DNA of 64,000 bases from positions 19,725 to 83,724 of the forward strand of contig UEIJ01000027.1 in the NCBI GenBank assembly GCA_900470195.1. The letters are read 5' to 3'. Source of the stretch: Hyphomicrobiales bacterium. Its GTDB lineage: Bacteria > Pseudomonadota > Alphaproteobacteria > Rhizobiales > Rhizobiaceae. Position numbers and translations under genes: made by a program. How positions within the stretch are numbered: the stretch's first letter is position 1; each line of letters opens with the position of its first letter. This document shows positions 8,959-17,868 of this stretch, one piece after another. The notes below the pieces were generated by a model, which worked only from the letters and a program-made list of their open reading frames with translations, made no database searches and had not been told where the DNA came from.

Positions 8959-10944
8959 CCCCGGGGCAGCCGGCTGAAACATATCCAAGATCAGCTTCTT
9001 TGCCCGGGGAATTGACGCCGGGCTCATGCTGAGTTCGGTCAGCCCCATTCGCAGGAACTCACCGATGAGTTCCGGCTTGCCTGCCGCCTCGCCGCACATG
9101 CCGACCGTGATGCCTGCTTCCGTTCCGGCTTTCGCAGTCATCTCGATTGCCGCCATTACAGCCGGGTGGCTTACATCGTTGAGTTTCGCAACGGTTGGGT
9201 TGAGTCGGTCCGCAGCCATTACATACTGTGTCAGGTCGTTGGTGCCGATGGAGAAGAAAGCCGCTTCCTTTGCAAGTTCTCGCGCCGCGAAAACCGCCGC
9301 CGGGGTCTCGATCATCACGCCAAGATCAAATCCGGCAAAAGCCTTGCCTTCGCTTTCAAGCTCGCTGATGCATTCGCTGATAAGGCGTTTGGTTGAGCGG
9401 ATTTCTTCGACATCCGAAACCATCGGCAACATGACTTTGAGATTGCCGTTAACCGCTGCGCGCAAGAGCGCGCGCAACTGCGGCTTGAACACGTCCGGGC
9501 GGTCCAGGCACATGCGGATGCCGCGCCAACCCAGGAAAGGGTTTTCTTCCTCCGGAAATTCAATGCCCGCAATTGGCTTGTCACCGCCTATATCCAATGT
9601 GCGAACGATGACGGGGTTCGGTGCAAAGGCTTTCAGAAGCGCCGAATAGGTTTCAGTCTGCATATCCTCTGAAGGCAGGTGAATATGCTTCATGAAGAGA
9701 AGTTCGGTTCGGAAAAGCCCGACACCCATCGCGCCGGCTTCAAGGGCGACTTCGATTTCTTCCAGCGCACCCATATTTGCCGCGACTTCTATGATCGTGC
9801 CGTCGGTTCGGCGTGGGGTGGCGGAGCGGTAGGCATCCAGCGCCTGCTTTTCCTGCAAGGCCCTGGAAATGCGTGCTTCAATTTCGTTGCGGGTAGCGTC
9901 GTCAGGATCGGAGTGAACGATGCCTGAACTTCCATCCACCGCTACGGTTTTCGCGTTTCGTAGTTGTTGCACGGCGCTTCCGAGGCCCAAAACTGCTGGA
10001 ATGCCATGTGTGCGCGCAATAATGGCGACATGCGATGTTGCACCGCCATGTCCGCAGACAACACCTTTGATCTTCTTGAGTGGCGCGCGCGCCAGATCCC
10101 AGGCGCCGATGTCTTCGGCAATCAGCACCGAGCCTTCCGGCAAACCTTCCAGATTGACGTCGTCTTTTCCGAGAAGCGCAAGACAAATCTGACGGCTGAC
10201 AGCGTGAACATCGTCTGCCCGTGCGTTGAGATAGGGATCATCAAGGGTCGCGAACTGCCCCGCAACTGTCGAAGCCGCGGCGAGCATGGCTGAAACAGCA
10301 TCGAGACCGCCGCGAATAAGCCCAAGCGCTTCATCCGTCAGGCTGTCATCCGCCGCAATATCCTTTAGCGCAGCGATAATGCCTCTGTCAGTGTCAGCGA
10401 GATCACCGCTGGAAAGGGAAGCATCCATCCGCTGCTGTACGGTAGCGATGGCGGCTCTGAAGTGAGCAATTTCAGCCTCTATTTCAGCCGATGCCAACTT
10501 TCGGCCCAAAGGCTTGATTTCTTCGGGAAAGAACGGAAAAGCTGTGCCCAGAGAGATGCCTTCGCTTGCGCCGACACCTTTTATCTGCCCTGCGGGAAGC
10601 ACTGGGTTGATCGCGGCTTGCAACGTGGTTTCGGCTTCAGGTGCATTCGAAGGTTCAGGTGTGACGGGGGTTGCTGTTTCCTCCAGCCCCGCCTGTGGGT
10701 TTTCCAGATAGCCGATCAAGGCTTCGATGGCTTCAATCGCATCTGCTCCATCGGCACGAACGGTCACCTCATCGAGCTCTTTCACGCCAAGCAGCATCAG
10801 CTTGACAGAGCTCTTGGCGCTTACGCTTTTCCCGGCCTTGGCGATTTCAATATCACTCTCAAAACCCTTGGCCAGTTTAACGAAGCGGGTTGCAGGGCGC
10901 GCATGCAGCCCCTCACGCACCCGGACGATAGTCGAGCGTTCCAT
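8938..10944 (-). CDS. HPr-EI fusion, PEP-protein phosphotransferase of the sugar PTS
   Basis: A 668-residue cytoplasmic fusion. Residues 1-85 are an HPr domain with phospho-H14 in GLHARPA and the serine loop KSSVKLM. A linker rich in P, E and A (about 86-118) leads to enzyme I, with active H305 in GGATSHVAI and the PEP-binding domain C-terminal to it. It moves phosphate from phosphoenolpyruvate through EI and HPr to the IIA proteins. It lacks a GAF domain, so it is the transport type, not PtsP of the nitrogen PTS. It is the last gene of the glucitol operon and could also feed the galactitol-type PTS at the left edge. Most alphaproteobacteria have only the regulatory PTS, so a dedicated HPr-EI is notable. 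Confidence 0.93.
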   Translation of the reverse strand: MERSTIVRVREGLHARPATRFVKLAKGFESDIEIAKAGKSVSAKSSVKLMLLGVKELDEVTVRADGADAIEAIEALIGYLENPQAGLEETATPVTPEPSNAPEAETTLQAAINPVLPAGQIKGVGASEGISLGTAFPFFPEEIKPLGRKLASAEIEAEIAHFRAAIATVQQRMDASLSSGDLADTDRGIIAALKDIAADDSLTDEALGLIRGGLDAVSAMLAAASTVAGQFATLDDPYLNARADDVHAVSRQICLALLGKDDVNLEGLPEGSVLIAEDIGAWDLARAPLKKIKGVVCGHGGATSHVAIIARTHGIPAVLGLGSAVQQLRNAKTVAVDGSSGIVHSDPDDATRNEIEARISRALQEKQALDAYRSATPRRTDGTIIEVAANMGALEEIEVALEAGAMGVGLFRTELLFMKHIHLPSEDMQTETYSALLKAFAPNPVIVRTLDIGGDKPIAGIEFPEEENPFLGWRGIRMCLDRPDVFKPQLRALLRAAVNGNLKVMLPMVSDVEEIRSTKRLISECISELESEGKAFAGFDLGVMIETPAAVFAARELAKEAAFFSIGTNDLTQYVMAADRLNPTVAKLNDVSHPAVMAAIEMTAKAGTEAGITVGMCGEAAGKPELIGEFLRMGLTELSMSPASIPRAKKLILDMFQPAAPGSGKMSN

Positions 10945-11051
10945 CTATGTAAGCCTCAAATCGATACTGAAACTTCCCAACGTCCTCGGCGTTGGAGCCT
11001 GTTCCAATTATCTGTTTTAACACGCAATCTTAAGCCTTGGGAGGACCGGTT

Positions 11052-11432
11052 TCAGCCGCCTATGGTTATAATCTGCCCTTCCTTCAGAGCAGCGACAAGC
11101 TCTTCGCCCGCTATTTCACTGGCACAGATTTCACCGGGACGATCTGTTGAATCTGCCCCCGTGAATGAAATGACGACATGTCCGATTTCGCGCACTTTTT
11201 GCCAGGCGCTTTCGCCAACGGCGGTGATTTCGGCCTTGAGTGCACCGATTGCGATCTTCGTTCCTATGGCAGGAGCCGAAGCCTCGGGGCCTTCCTCCAC
11301 CACGTGGAGGACAGATACTTCCGCCAGTTCCGGAGGGGAACCGTCAGCAAACAGGATGAGAACGCCGCCTTCGGCGAGGTCCGCTACTTCCGGGCCGATT
11401 GCGGTGATCCGCGTTTTCAGATGTATCGACAT
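11052..11432 (-). CDS. srlB: PTS glucitol/sorbitol-type EIIA component
   Basis: A 126-residue protein of the glucitol/sorbitol EIIA family (SrlB/GutB), which carries phosphate from HPr to the cognate IIB. The start is set at ATG 11432 (MSIHLKTRITAIG); the 19 upstream in-frame codons lack family similarity. It follows the IIB gene after a 117-bp gap that contains a strong hairpin, and precedes the HPr-EI gene by about 107 bp. The arrangement gutM-IIC-IIB-IIA matches enterobacterial srl operons except that the kinase components travel with it. Confidence 0.85.
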   Translation of the reverse strand: MSIHLKTRITAIGPEVADLAEGGVLILFADGSPPELAEVSVLHVVEEGPEASAPAIGTKIAIGALKAEITAVGESAWQKVREIGHVVISFTGADSTDRPGEICASEIAGEELVAALKEGQIITIGG

Positions 11433-11514
11433 AGAGGCGGTCCTTTCTTCGTTTGGTATTCGATGCCCGTGATACTCGATCGGAAACATCGTTATTGCAT
11501 ATGTTTGGGCAGTG

Positions 11515-11542
11515 GCCCGCCGCCGCGCTTGCTGCGGCGGGC
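11515..11542 (-). other. GC-rich intercistronic hairpin between IIB and IIA
   Basis: Perfect 9-bp arms GCCCGCCGC (11515-11523) and GCGGCGGGC (11534-11542) with a 10-base loop lie between srlE-like and srlB-like genes. There is no T-run on the minus strand, so it is more likely an mRNA processing or stability element, or a partial attenuator, than a full terminator. Confidence 0.55.
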
Positions 11543-11549
11543 TGGGATT

Positions 11550-12536
11550 TTAGAGCACCGCGAGACTTACGACCCATGCGATCAGAACCGAAAGCGGGCC
11601 CATGATCTGACGGCTGATCAGAACTGCTGGCACACCGATCTCGATGGTCTTGGGTTTGGCTTCTCCGAGCGCCAGACCGACCGGCACGAAGTCGCAACCG
11701 ACCTGCGTGTTATAAGCAAACAGGGCGGGCAGGGCCATCGCCGGTGCGATTGTGCCGTTTGCAATTTGCGGGCCGATAATCGCCACGCCGACTACCTGCG
11801 CGATAACCGCACCCGGTCCGAGGATTGGCGACAGGAACGGCAGCCCGCAAATTGCGGAAAGCACCAGCAAACCGACAATATTATTGGCCAGCGGGCCGAG
11901 CGGCTGTGCGAGAATATCGCCGATGCCGGTATAGAGGATCAGGCCGATCAGCATCGTCACGAAAGCCATGAACGGCAGAACGTTACGGATAACCTGATCG
12001 ATTGTGCGGCGTCCGGCCTGGAAGAAGATGCCAACGACGCGACCCATGACGCGGCCGATGCTGCTGATAAGTCCGACAAGGCCGCCTTCGCTTGGCTGCT
12101 CCACAGGCGCTGGCTTTTCTTCCTCAACGGCAGCTGCAGCCGGAGCTGCGGCGGCTGAGCCATCGGCCGGAACAATGTTTTCCGGCTTCACGCCTGAGAC
12201 ATAGATGTCTTCGGTGATGAATTGCGCCAACGGTCCTGCCTGTCCGACCGGCGTGATGTTCACGGTCGGGATGCGCTTGCGTGGATAGACGCCGCAACGG
12301 GCTGTGCCGCCGCAATCGACAACCACGACTGCCATTTCGCTTTCGATTGGTGGTGAGCGAAAGCCGTCAACGGCCTCCGCGCCTGTCAGTTCGGCGATCT
12401 GGCGTGCAAGCGGATGGATACCGCCGCCAGTGACCGAAACCACCTTGTTGCGCTGATCGGTCGGCTGAATGACAAGCGGGCCACCCCAGCCGTTTGAGCC
12501 GCGGGAAATCTTGACTGCCTTGTAGGTCTTAACCAT
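11550..12536 (-). CDS. srlE: PTS glucitol/sorbitol-type EIIB(C) component
   Basis: A 328-residue protein of the SrlE family. The N-terminal IIB domain (about 1-180) has the cysteine-containing loop DCGGTARCGVYPRK, where C75 is the likely phosphorylated residue and C81 is nearby. An alanine/proline-rich linker follows, then a C-terminal membrane part with about four hydrophobic segments that forms half of the permease. It phosphorylates the incoming hexitol together with the IIC gene product immediately upstream (21-bp gap). ATG at 12536. Confidence 0.9.
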   Translation of the reverse strand: MVKTYKAVKISRGSNGWGGPLVIQPTDQRNKVVSVTGGGIHPLARQIAELTGAEAVDGFRSPPIESEMAVVVVDCGGTARCGVYPRKRIPTVNITPVGQAGPLAQFITEDIYVSGVKPENIVPADGSAAAAPAAAAVEEEKPAPVEQPSEGGLVGLISSIGRVMGRVVGIFFQAGRRTIDQVIRNVLPFMAFVTMLIGLILYTGIGDILAQPLGPLANNIVGLLVLSAICGLPFLSPILGPGAVIAQVVGVAIIGPQIANGTIAPAMALPALFAYNTQVGCDFVPVGLALGEAKPKTIEIGVPAVLISRQIMGPLSVLIAWVVSLAVL

Positions 12537-12557
12537 GGTTTTCTCCCCCGTGCCGAC

Positions 12558-13343
12558 TTAAAGCTCGATGCCCTGACGCCGCGCCATGATGGCGGTGATG
12601 CGTTCAGTGAGCATGCCTTTGAGGAGGATCACCACGAGACCCACAATGGCGTACCAGATGGCGACATTGATGTGATAGCCGGTTGGAACCGCGCCTTTTT
12701 TCTCAAGCTCCAGAAGGGCAACCAGAACGCCACCCCAGACAAAATATTCGCCGGGATTGATATGCGGGAAGAGACCCAGCGGCGGATGGACGTAGGACAC
12801 AGCCGCATCATAGAAGGCGGGTTTGTATTTTTCGTCCAGGAACGAGCCGAATGTGTAAGCCATCGGGTTGGTCAGGAAGAATACCGAAAGAACCGGCAGA
12901 ACCGTGTAGCGGGTGAGCGCAATTCGCCCCGCGCTGCGTGCGATGCCATGCACGCGCTTTTCGCCGACCAGTTCGGTTACGGCATAGAAGGCGGTCATCA
13001 GCACGACGAGTGTGGGAATGATGCCGGTGACAAACCCTGCAAAAACTTCGCCGCCTTTCTGGAAGACGCCAATGAAGTGCTTGCCGATGGAGGCAAGCCA
13101 GCCAAGCTGCTCTTCCTGCTGGACGTTCTGAAGCCGTTCCTTGAACTGATCCACGGTAATCCCGCTGCTACCAGCGTCGCCCGGCACGGTGGTGGTTGCT
13201 TGTGCAAGCTGCAAAAGGTCATTTCCGGCGTGCTCTGCGGCATGTTTGCCATGCAGCGCCGCATCGGAAATCATGCCGCCAGCCATGTGTATGGATTGAA
13301 TTGTTACGTCGGCGTGTTGCGCCAACATCGTCACTATCGACAT
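12558..13343 (-). CDS. srlA: PTS glucitol/sorbitol-type EIIC component
   Basis: A 261-residue SrlA-family membrane subunit. The first 100 residues are mostly soluble and longer than in the enterobacterial protein (about 190 residues), followed by the conserved membrane core with segments near GIIPTLVVLMTAFY and VLPVLSVFFLTNPMAYTFGS. With the IIB protein it forms the sugar channel. ATG at 13343 (MSIVTML) has AGGAGG 5 bases upstream and is preferred over a start 10 codons earlier. The N-terminal extension is unusual for the family and may be an adaptor or a lineage feature. Confidence 0.88.
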   Translation of the reverse strand: MSIVTMLAQHADVTIQSIHMAGGMISDAALHGKHAAEHAGNDLLQLAQATTTVPGDAGSSGITVDQFKERLQNVQQEEQLGWLASIGKHFIGVFQKGGEVFAGFVTGIIPTLVVLMTAFYAVTELVGEKRVHGIARSAGRIALTRYTVLPVLSVFFLTNPMAYTFGSFLDEKYKPAFYDAAVSYVHPPLGLFPHINPGEYFVWGGVLVALLELEKKGAVPTGYHINVAIWYAIVGLVVILLKGMLTERITAIMARRQGIEL

Positions 13344-13380
13344 TGCTCCTCCTCGATTGCTTGTTTCAGGCAAGCAACTC

Positions 13381-13812
13381 CTATGCTCCCACTGCCTTCA
13401 GACCTTCGAGCTCGATCCCATCGGATTGGTTACTTATGCGACCGATCTGCTCTATCGCCTGCGTGGCGGCAGCCACCACTTCAGGCGTTCCTTCTCCAAT
13501 AGCGGGATTGTCCGGCAACTCGCCGAGACGCATTCCCTCAAAACCTTCGCGGCGGATGAATTTTGCGAAAACCGTTCTTCCGCTCATCTGGAGGAAGCGT
13601 CGCACAACCAGATTGCGGTCTACGACGATCAACACGATGACACCTTTGCCGAAGCGTCCCCGTACATGCCCCGCGCCAACAAAGCCGTCGGAATATTTCG
13701 AAGTGATGCCCTTCATCACATCGGAGTAGTGGCGCATCTGGAACCAGACGCCCAGCGACTGGAAGCCCCACAGCAAGGCGAGCGCCAGCAAAGCCCATTG
13801 CCAGATAGCCAT
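13381..13812 (-). CDS. gutM: GutM-family glucitol operon activator
   Basis: A 143-residue GutM-type protein: one N-terminal membrane segment (about residues 5-22) followed by a cytoplasmic domain with GRFGKGVIVLIVVD and RRFLQMSGRTVFAKF. In enterobacteria GutM activates the glucitol operon. Here it is the first gene of the operon, upstream of IIC by 37 bp. ATG at 13812 follows GGGAGGAG. The promoter is probably in the 13813-13994 gap, which carries the AACATTTGT motif seen at two other promoters of this window. Confidence 0.85.
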   Translation of the reverse strand: MAIWQWALLALALLWGFQSLGVWFQMRHYSDVMKGITSKYSDGFVGAGHVRGRFGKGVIVLIVVDRNLVVRRFLQMSGRTVFAKFIRREGFEGMRLGELPDNPAIGEGTPEVVAAATQAIEQIGRISNQSDGIELEGLKAVGA

Positions 13813-13875
13813 CTTGTTCTCCTCCCACGAAGGGCGAACGCGATATTTTCGGAGTTCGCCTTTCGTCAATTAGAG

Positions 13876-13884
13876 AACATTTGT
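13876..13884. promoter_or_regulatory. AACATTTGT motif upstream of the glucitol PTS operon
   Basis: The 9-mer AACATTTGT (13876-13884) lies about 65 bp upstream of the gutM start. The same 9-mer, or its complement, occurs in front of the galactitol-type PTS/DRL genes (2101, 2197), and ACATTTGT lies in the perfect inverted repeat at 29281-29311. A shared or related SorC-type regulator is a plausible reading; the site alone proves nothing. Confidence 0.4.
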
Positions 13885-13994
13885 CTTCTTGAATGTCAAT
13901 ATGTATAATTTTATCGTTACCGGAAGACGAATGAAGACTGACATTTCAATTGGCTTCGCGTAATGTCGCCTGCAAACAGGAGGCCGCTTGCACT

Positions 13995-14630
13995 ATGGAT
14001 TTGCTGCTTAGGGAACAAATGGCATCGATGCCCGATCTGCGTCATCGACTGCGTCAGCTGCGTTGGTTCAGGGCGACATTTCGCAAGCATGCAAGCCTTC
14101 TGCATGATCTTTATGGTGTTGAATACGATATTAATGAGAAGAAGCTCACCGAGGCGTTTTTGAACTGGGTGGAGCTGGTCGACCAGAACAAGCGTTTTGC
14201 CAAGGTGGATCGCAAGGATTTTATCACCTTCGCAGCTGGCCTTGTGCTGCGTGAACTGATCCGTTTGTCGCCCGCGAAGGTCGTCTCACCGCCAAATCGG
14301 GCCAGTGGCGACGCTGCGCGCCTTTATGAGATCGTCAGCTTCTGGCCCGAGGGTTTTCTCTACACCAACTATTGCATCTGCGCCATCGCCGCCGTGCAGG
14401 AACAGGAGTTCGGCACGGTTCCGGATATAGATCAATGTGCCGACGAGTTGCGTACATGGTGGTCCTATAAGGAAAATATCGCCGAAATGCCCGGGTATGC
14501 CATTGCATTTCTCGATAAGTTTCTTGGTGGAGAGCCCAACTGGGTTATGCCTGATCTGGCATCCGCACGCGCAGCGGTGAAGCGCGCGCTGGGCGCAGAT
14601 AAACCGGTTACGGAAATCCGGAATAAATAG
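13995..14630 (+). CDS. Hypothetical protein, 211 residues
   Basis: A soluble protein I cannot assign. It is rich in aromatic and charged residues in the N-terminal half, followed by a helical region; no signal peptide, membrane segment or catalytic motif stands out. ATG at 13995 lies 12 bases after AGGAGG; an upstream TTG at 13950 is possible but weaker. It diverges from gutM and stands alone, with the Prc gene 214 bp downstream in the same direction. Conserved-looking composition supports a real gene. Confidence 0.7.
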   Translation: MDLLLREQMASMPDLRHRLRQLRWFRATFRKHASLLHDLYGVEYDINEKKLTEAFLNWVELVDQNKRFAKVDRKDFITFAAGLVLRELIRLSPAKVVSPPNRASGDAARLYEIVSFWPEGFLYTNYCICAIAAVQEQEFGTVPDIDQCADELRTWWSYKENIAEMPGYAIAFLDKFLGGEPNWVMPDLASARAAVKRALGADKPVTEIRNK

Positions 14631-14844
14631 TCGCTGCTTCACTCTGCCGTCTCCCACTGTTGGAGGGGGAAGGCCGTCCAGGTGTCGCGGCTTTTGGCTG
14701 GTACAATCCGCCTCTTGGACATAATGTGGACAGAGCATTTCCAGCAACTTGTGAAGAACAGGAAATAGCTCTTATCGGCATAGACGGTTGCCAAAAAACC
14801 ATATTTAGCCAACAAGGGTTGGAATCAAACGCTCAGCGTCAAGA

Positions 14845-16956
14845 ATGGAACGTCACTTGAAACGCATCAAAATCGGCTTGGTTTGTCTCTTTCTGGCAGG
14901 TGTTTTGCCAGCGCATGCTTTTGAAGCCGGTTCTCCGGCCCTTTTGAAGCCTTCGCCGGAGCAAGTTCAAGCCGCTCATCTGACAGCGGAATTCCTCACA
15001 CGTTTTCACTATCGGCCTGTCCCGCTCGATGATGCGTTGTCGGTTCGGATCATGAACCGGTTTATTGACTCGCTGGACCCGGATCGCCTCATCTTTCTCC
15101 AGGCGGATGTCGACAAATTCCTGACCGGCAGCAAGGAGATCGACGATGCTATCGACCGGCAGGACCTGACCATTCCCTTTTCCATTTTTAACGTCTACCA
15201 GACGCGCATCATCGAGCGAATGACGTTTGCGCGCGGTCTGCTCAAGCAGAATTTCGATTTCAGCAAGCGGGAAAATTTCTCCATCGTGCGCGACAAGGAG
15301 CCGTGGCCGCGATCGAACGAGGAAAGCGATGATCTATGGCGCAAGCGCGTCAAGAATGACTGGTTGCGTCTGAAGCTCGCCGGCAAGGATGATGCGACTA
15401 TTCGCAAGACGCTCGATAAGCGCTATGAGAATTCCATCGAGCGCACGTACAAGTATAAAAGCGATGATGCCTTTCAGTCATTCATGGCTGCCTATACGAC
15501 ATCAGTCGATCCCCATACCGACTATTTCGGCGTCAAGGCTTCGGCCGAATTCGACATTTCGATGAAGCTGTCGCTGGTTGGTATCGGCGCTGTGCTTCAG
15601 GAGAGAGACGACTATACGACAATCCGCGAACTTGTTGCCGGTGGCCCTGCGCAGTCGTCGGGCAAGCTTTCCGTGGGCGACCGTATAATCGGCGTTGGGC
15701 AGGGCAAAGACGGTCCGATCAAGGAAGTGATCGGCATGCGCCTCGATGAAGTTGTGCAGATGATCCGCGGTGACAAGGGATCGGTCGTGCGGCTCGATAT
15801 TCTTCCGGCTGATGCCGGCGCCGACGGCAAGCACCATGTCATCATGCTGGTTCGTGACAAGATCAGCCTCGATAAGCAGGCCGCCAAGAAAACGATCCTT
15901 CCCGTAAAGGACGGAAATGTTACCCGTAAGATCGGGGTGATCACTCTCCCGGCGTTCTACGAAGATATTCAAGCGCGACGCAAGGGCGACAAGAACTACA
16001 GGAGTGCGAGCCGCGATGTTGCCAAGCTGATCGTCGAGTTGAAGCAGGATAAGGTCGATGGTGTCCTGGTTGATCTGCGCAACAATGGTGGCGGTTCGCT
16101 GAGCGAGGCGATTGATCTGACAGGTCTGTTTGTCGGAAAGGGACCGGTCGTCCAGCAACGCAATGCAAACGGCGAAGTCAAGGTTGAAAGCGACAATCTC
16201 CCGGCTCCCGCCTGGAAAGGACCGCTGGGCGTGCTCATCAATCGCGGCTCTGCTTCCGCTTCAGAAATTTTTGCTGCGGCAATACAGGATTACGGCCGTG
16301 GCGTGGTCATCGGCGAACCAAGTTTCGGCAAGGGAACCGTGCAGACCGTGGTCGATCTCGATGAAGTGGCCAACAATCCCAAACCGGAATATGGTGAGCT
16401 TAAATTTACTGTAGCACAGTTCTTTCGCGTCGACGGTGGGACGACGCAATTGCGCGGCGTGACGCCCGATATAAGCCTGCCTGGGCTCTTCGATCTCAAG
16501 CTTATCGGTGAATCGAGCTTCGACAATGCTTTGCCTTGGTCGCAGGTAAGCGCCGCGAAATACAAATCATCCGACGATATTAAGGCGTTGTTGCCAAAGC
16601 TGCGAAAACTGCATGAGGAGCGTGTGCAGAAATCCCGAGAGTTCCAGGACTTTGTGGAAGATGTTGCGGCGCTCAAGGCACAGCGTGAGAAAACGGTCAT
16701 CTCCCTTAACGAAACTGTGCGGCGCAATGAGATGACCGCTCAGGAAAATCGGGCCAAAGCTCGCGGAAAGGCCAATGATGGTATTGATACGCAGATTGAC
16801 GACGGCCTGCAGTCGAATGAGCGAAGCCTGAGTGCTGATTTGGCAATCGAGAAAAGCCGCCAAAACGCCACTGATGTTCTGCAAAAGGAAGCCGCTGCAA
16901 TTGTGACCGATCTGGCGGTCCTGCAAGGCAACGCGCCCCAACGTGCGGCAAATTAA
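14845..16956 (+). CDS. prc: Periplasmic tail-specific protease Prc (S41 family)
   Basis: A 703-residue exported protease that degrades periplasmic proteins from non-polar C-termini. There is a signal peptide (residues about 1-25, ending PAHAFE), an N-terminal Prc domain, a PDZ domain (about 250-330), and the S41 catalytic core with S471 in GSASASE and K496 in FGKGT forming the Ser-Lys dyad. The C-terminal helical domain ends in an Ala/Gln/Glu-rich stretch. The length is close to E. coli Prc (682). A single gene with its own intrinsic terminator; substrates likely include lipoprotein and cell-wall-enzyme precursors. Confidence 0.95.
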   Translation: MERHLKRIKIGLVCLFLAGVLPAHAFEAGSPALLKPSPEQVQAAHLTAEFLTRFHYRPVPLDDALSVRIMNRFIDSLDPDRLIFLQADVDKFLTGSKEIDDAIDRQDLTIPFSIFNVYQTRIIERMTFARGLLKQNFDFSKRENFSIVRDKEPWPRSNEESDDLWRKRVKNDWLRLKLAGKDDATIRKTLDKRYENSIERTYKYKSDDAFQSFMAAYTTSVDPHTDYFGVKASAEFDISMKLSLVGIGAVLQERDDYTTIRELVAGGPAQSSGKLSVGDRIIGVGQGKDGPIKEVIGMRLDEVVQMIRGDKGSVVRLDILPADAGADGKHHVIMLVRDKISLDKQAAKKTILPVKDGNVTRKIGVITLPAFYEDIQARRKGDKNYRSASRDVAKLIVELKQDKVDGVLVDLRNNGGGSLSEAIDLTGLFVGKGPVVQQRNANGEVKVESDNLPAPAWKGPLGVLINRGSASASEIFAAAIQDYGRGVVIGEPSFGKGTVQTVVDLDEVANNPKPEYGELKFTVAQFFRVDGGTTQLRGVTPDISLPGLFDLKLIGESSFDNALPWSQVSAAKYKSSDDIKALLPKLRKLHEERVQKSREFQDFVEDVAALKAQREKTVISLNETVRRNEMTAQENRAKARGKANDGIDTQIDDGLQSNERSLSADLAIEKSRQNATDVLQKEAAAIVTDLAVLQGNAPQRAAN

Positions 16957-16977
16957 AGCGGCCGCCGGGGCCGCTTT
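16955..16977 (+). terminator. Intrinsic terminator after prc
   Basis: AAAGCGGCC (16955-16963) pairs with GGCCGCTTT (16969-16977) around a 5-base loop, overlapping the prc stop codon, with T-rich sequence at the 3' side of the stem. Confidence 0.75.
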
Positions 16978-16991
16978 CTCCGTTCCAGTAT

Positions 16992-17027
16992 AAAAAGAAG
17001 CCGACCGCAAACGGTTCGGTCGGCTTC
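16992..17027 (-). terminator. Intrinsic terminator of the VirK-like gene
   Basis: On the minus strand an 11-bp perfect stem (17027-17017 with 17007-16997, loop of 9) is followed directly by TTTTTA (16996-16991). It is a textbook rho-independent terminator for the leftward gene ending at 17093. Confidence 0.85.
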
Positions 17028-17092
17028 GAGAGAACTTGCCGCGTATGGCGGCTTCCAACTTAACGCACTGATGCGATATCAGCAAAAATCGA

Positions 17093-17563
17093 CTATTTTC
17101 CCATTTCAGGCGTAAGCGGCTTTCCTTCCGGCACAAAGCGCAATCCCGTTCCGAGCGGACAATCAAAGACCAACGGGTCAGATAGAGGCTTATAGGTCGA
17201 TGGAGACAGCCTTCTAAACGTGAGGGTCGCGGTATCGTTCGGTTTCACTCTGTATTGATTAATTTCCGTAACGGGCGTGCCATCGGGCATGACCGTAAAG
17301 TGGGTATGAGCATAAGCAATAGTGGAGTTTGGCTCGGGGAGTATCAGGAAACTACGGATAGGAAGCCCTCCAATAGGCTTTCTATCGGACTTGCTTGTTC
17401 CCGACTTGAGTGTGCATTGGTTTAGATCGAGAATGGAAGTCGTGGGAACTGCATTCATAAGCCGGTCGCGCAGTTGTTCGAACTGCGATGGTGTGTCTGC
17501 TGCCAGAGCATAGCCTGGTATCAAACCTAAAATGACGGCTAGTGCTGAAAAAGTTTTGCGCAT
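17093..17563 (-). CDS. VirK-family periplasmic protein
   Basis: A 156-residue exported protein with a signal peptide (about residues 1-21, ending GYALA-ADTPS). The mature part resembles the VirK domain found in Agrobacterium and Brucella-group proteins: a conserved cysteine pair (DLNQCTLKSG and FDCPLG) and a beta-rich C-terminal half. Start at ATG 17563 (MRKTFSALA) with GGAAGG upstream. VirK was first seen as a vir-regulon protein of unknown biochemical role. It is single, with its own terminator, and 20 kb from the virB operon here. Confidence 0.75.
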   Translation of the reverse strand: MRKTFSALAVILGLIPGYALAADTPSQFEQLRDRLMNAVPTTSILDLNQCTLKSGTSKSDRKPIGGLPIRSFLILPEPNSTIAYAHTHFTVMPDGTPVTEINQYRVKPNDTATLTFRRLSPSTYKPLSDPLVFDCPLGTGLRFVPEGKPLTPEMGK

Positions 17564-17868
17564 CTTCTGACCTTCCAGAGTAAAGTGGGACGAAGCATCA
17601 GACACCATCAGTTTTTACTCAATCCCAAACATTAGGTCGCGATTTCGCGGACGAGATAACAACTGGTACACGCCTGCTCTGGCCTTTGATGACAAAACAC
17701 TCCGCCGGAACCAAAGCCCGCCTCCAGCCAGGCCCGAAACAGCCATAGCCTTGGTCGCAACGGCATGAACAGCCCGCATAGTTTTCTTGCGCCCGTCCAA
17801 CAGGGTATAGGAGATTTTGAGACGACATGCTCTTGTAGTGACGGCGCCGATCGGCAGAGAAGACCCGG

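Noticed and set aside
10462..11472. 336-residue plus-strand open frame over the HPr-EI and IIA genes
   Set aside because: It is antisense to well-supported PTS genes, has low-complexity mixed composition and no family resemblance.
17615..17868. Small minus-strand frames after the FAAL gene
   Set aside because: Two overlapping frames give unrelated, motif-free peptides; neither has a convincing start or family, so the stretch is left unassigned.
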